Assembly (NCBI GenBank): GCA_013698195.1 | Contig: JACCVK010000326.1 | Span: 1-8,744 of the forward strand | Direction: 5' to 3' | DNA: 8,744 nt | Origin: Actinomycetota bacterium | GTDB taxonomy: Bacteria; Actinomycetota; Thermoleophilia; Gaiellales; Gaiellaceae | In this document: in pieces, positions 8,375 to 8,744 of the stretch | Position numbering within the stretch: position 1 is the stretch's first letter | Layout of the letters: every line of letters starts with the position of its first letter | Program-made: the position numbers and the translations under genes | The notes under the pieces: generated by a model | The model's database searches: none | The model's input: only the letters and a program-made list of their open reading frames with translations | What the model was told of the DNA's origin: nothing

Positions 8375-8744
8375 GTGCCCGGAAACCTGACCCGGAAGGC
8401 CATCGCCGCGCAGCCCGAGTGGCTGCGACAGGTGCCGGAGCGGGTCGGCAACCTCCGGCTTCCGGAAAGCGCTCGCGTCCTGTTCACCGGTTGCGGCACG
8501 TCCTTCCATGCGGCCCTCGCGTGCGGCCGGGCGGCGCAGGCGCTCGAAGTCGTCCTCGGCAACGCTCCGGCGGCGGACGTCCTCGTGGCTCTGAGCCACG
8601 AGGGAGGGACGCGCCTCACGCTCGAGGCGGTCGAGAGCTTCGCCGGCGAGACCTGGGCGATCACAGCCGCTCCGGAGAGCGCGATCGCGCAGGCCGTCGA
8701 CCACGTCGTCGTGGCCACTCCTGAGATCGAGGAGAGCTACTGCC
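8375..8744 (+). CDS. SIS domain protein (sugar-phosphate isomerase/deaminase-like), partial at right edge
   Basis: The reading frame is open from an in-frame stop at 8363-8365 to the window edge; the first usual start codon is GTG at 8375, giving 123 residues. An N-terminal helix (RKAIAAQPEWLRQ) leads into the SIS phosphosugar-binding fold. FTGCGTSFHAAL is the family's first glycine/serine loop, and LVALSHEGGT is the second loop that grips the sugar phosphate. The layout resembles the isomerase half of glucosamine-6-phosphate synthase (GlmS) and stand-alone SIS proteins such as AgaS or FrlB. No glutamine-amidotransferase domain precedes it, so it is not a full GlmS. The substrate is unknown and the C-terminus is missing. 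It is divergent from the M16 gene, with 25 bases between the chosen starts and no Shine-Dalgarno. Confidence 0.8.
   Translation, partial: MPGNLTRKAIAAQPEWLRQVPERVGNLRLPESARVLFTGCGTSFHAALACGRAAQALEVVLGNAPAADVLVALSHEGGTRLTLEAVESFAGETWAITAAPESAIAQAVDHVVVATPEIEESYC

Noticed and set aside
8350..8718. N-terminal extension of the M16 frame up to an ATG at 8718
   Set aside because: The added residues do not resemble M16 proteins and lie opposite the SIS-domain gene, whose motifs are clear.

Overview
The window is GC-rich, densely coded bacterial DNA with many GTG starts, overlapping or nearly abutting genes and few Shine-Dalgarno motifs. The gene families and style fit a high-GC actinobacterium, possibly of the Thermoleophilia type. 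That placement is inference from style, not from a marker gene. All genes are chromosomal housekeeping or catabolic types. I see no RNA gene, CRISPR array, insertion sequence, phage gene or tandem repeat, and no gap longer than about 40 bases without a gene.

Region 1 (1-2496, minus strand) reads as one transcript running leftward: an M32 metallocarboxypeptidase, then the [2Fe-2S] subunit and the FAD subunit of a molybdenum hydroxylase (xanthine dehydrogenase / CO dehydrogenase family). The stop/start overlaps are 8 and 4 bases. The FAD subunit runs off the left edge. The molybdopterin-binding large subunit is not in the window and probably lies further left.

Region 2 (2537-5631, plus strand) is divergent from region 1 across a 40-base gap. 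It holds an M24 Xaa-Pro-type metallopeptidase and an AMP-forming acetyl-CoA synthetase, joined by a GTGA overlap. The synthetase keeps all diagnostic residues, with numbering that coincides with the Salmonella enzyme (W414, D500, R515, R526, K609). Peptide trimming (M32, M24) and acetate activation are compatible with growth on peptides and organic acids, but a joint pathway is not shown.

Region 3 (5664-8349, minus strand) converges on acsA. It carries an M16 zinc peptidase followed, one base after its stop, by a group II PLP-dependent decarboxylase-family protein. Region 4 (8375 to the right edge, plus strand) is the start of a SIS-domain sugar-phosphate isomerase/deaminase-like protein, divergent from the M16 gene.

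The most interesting signal is regulatory. At both divergent junctions, all four outward genes have a -10-like TA-rich hexamer ending 7 to 9 bases before the start codon, the spacing expected for leaderless transcripts. I found no convincing novel multi-gene system here.
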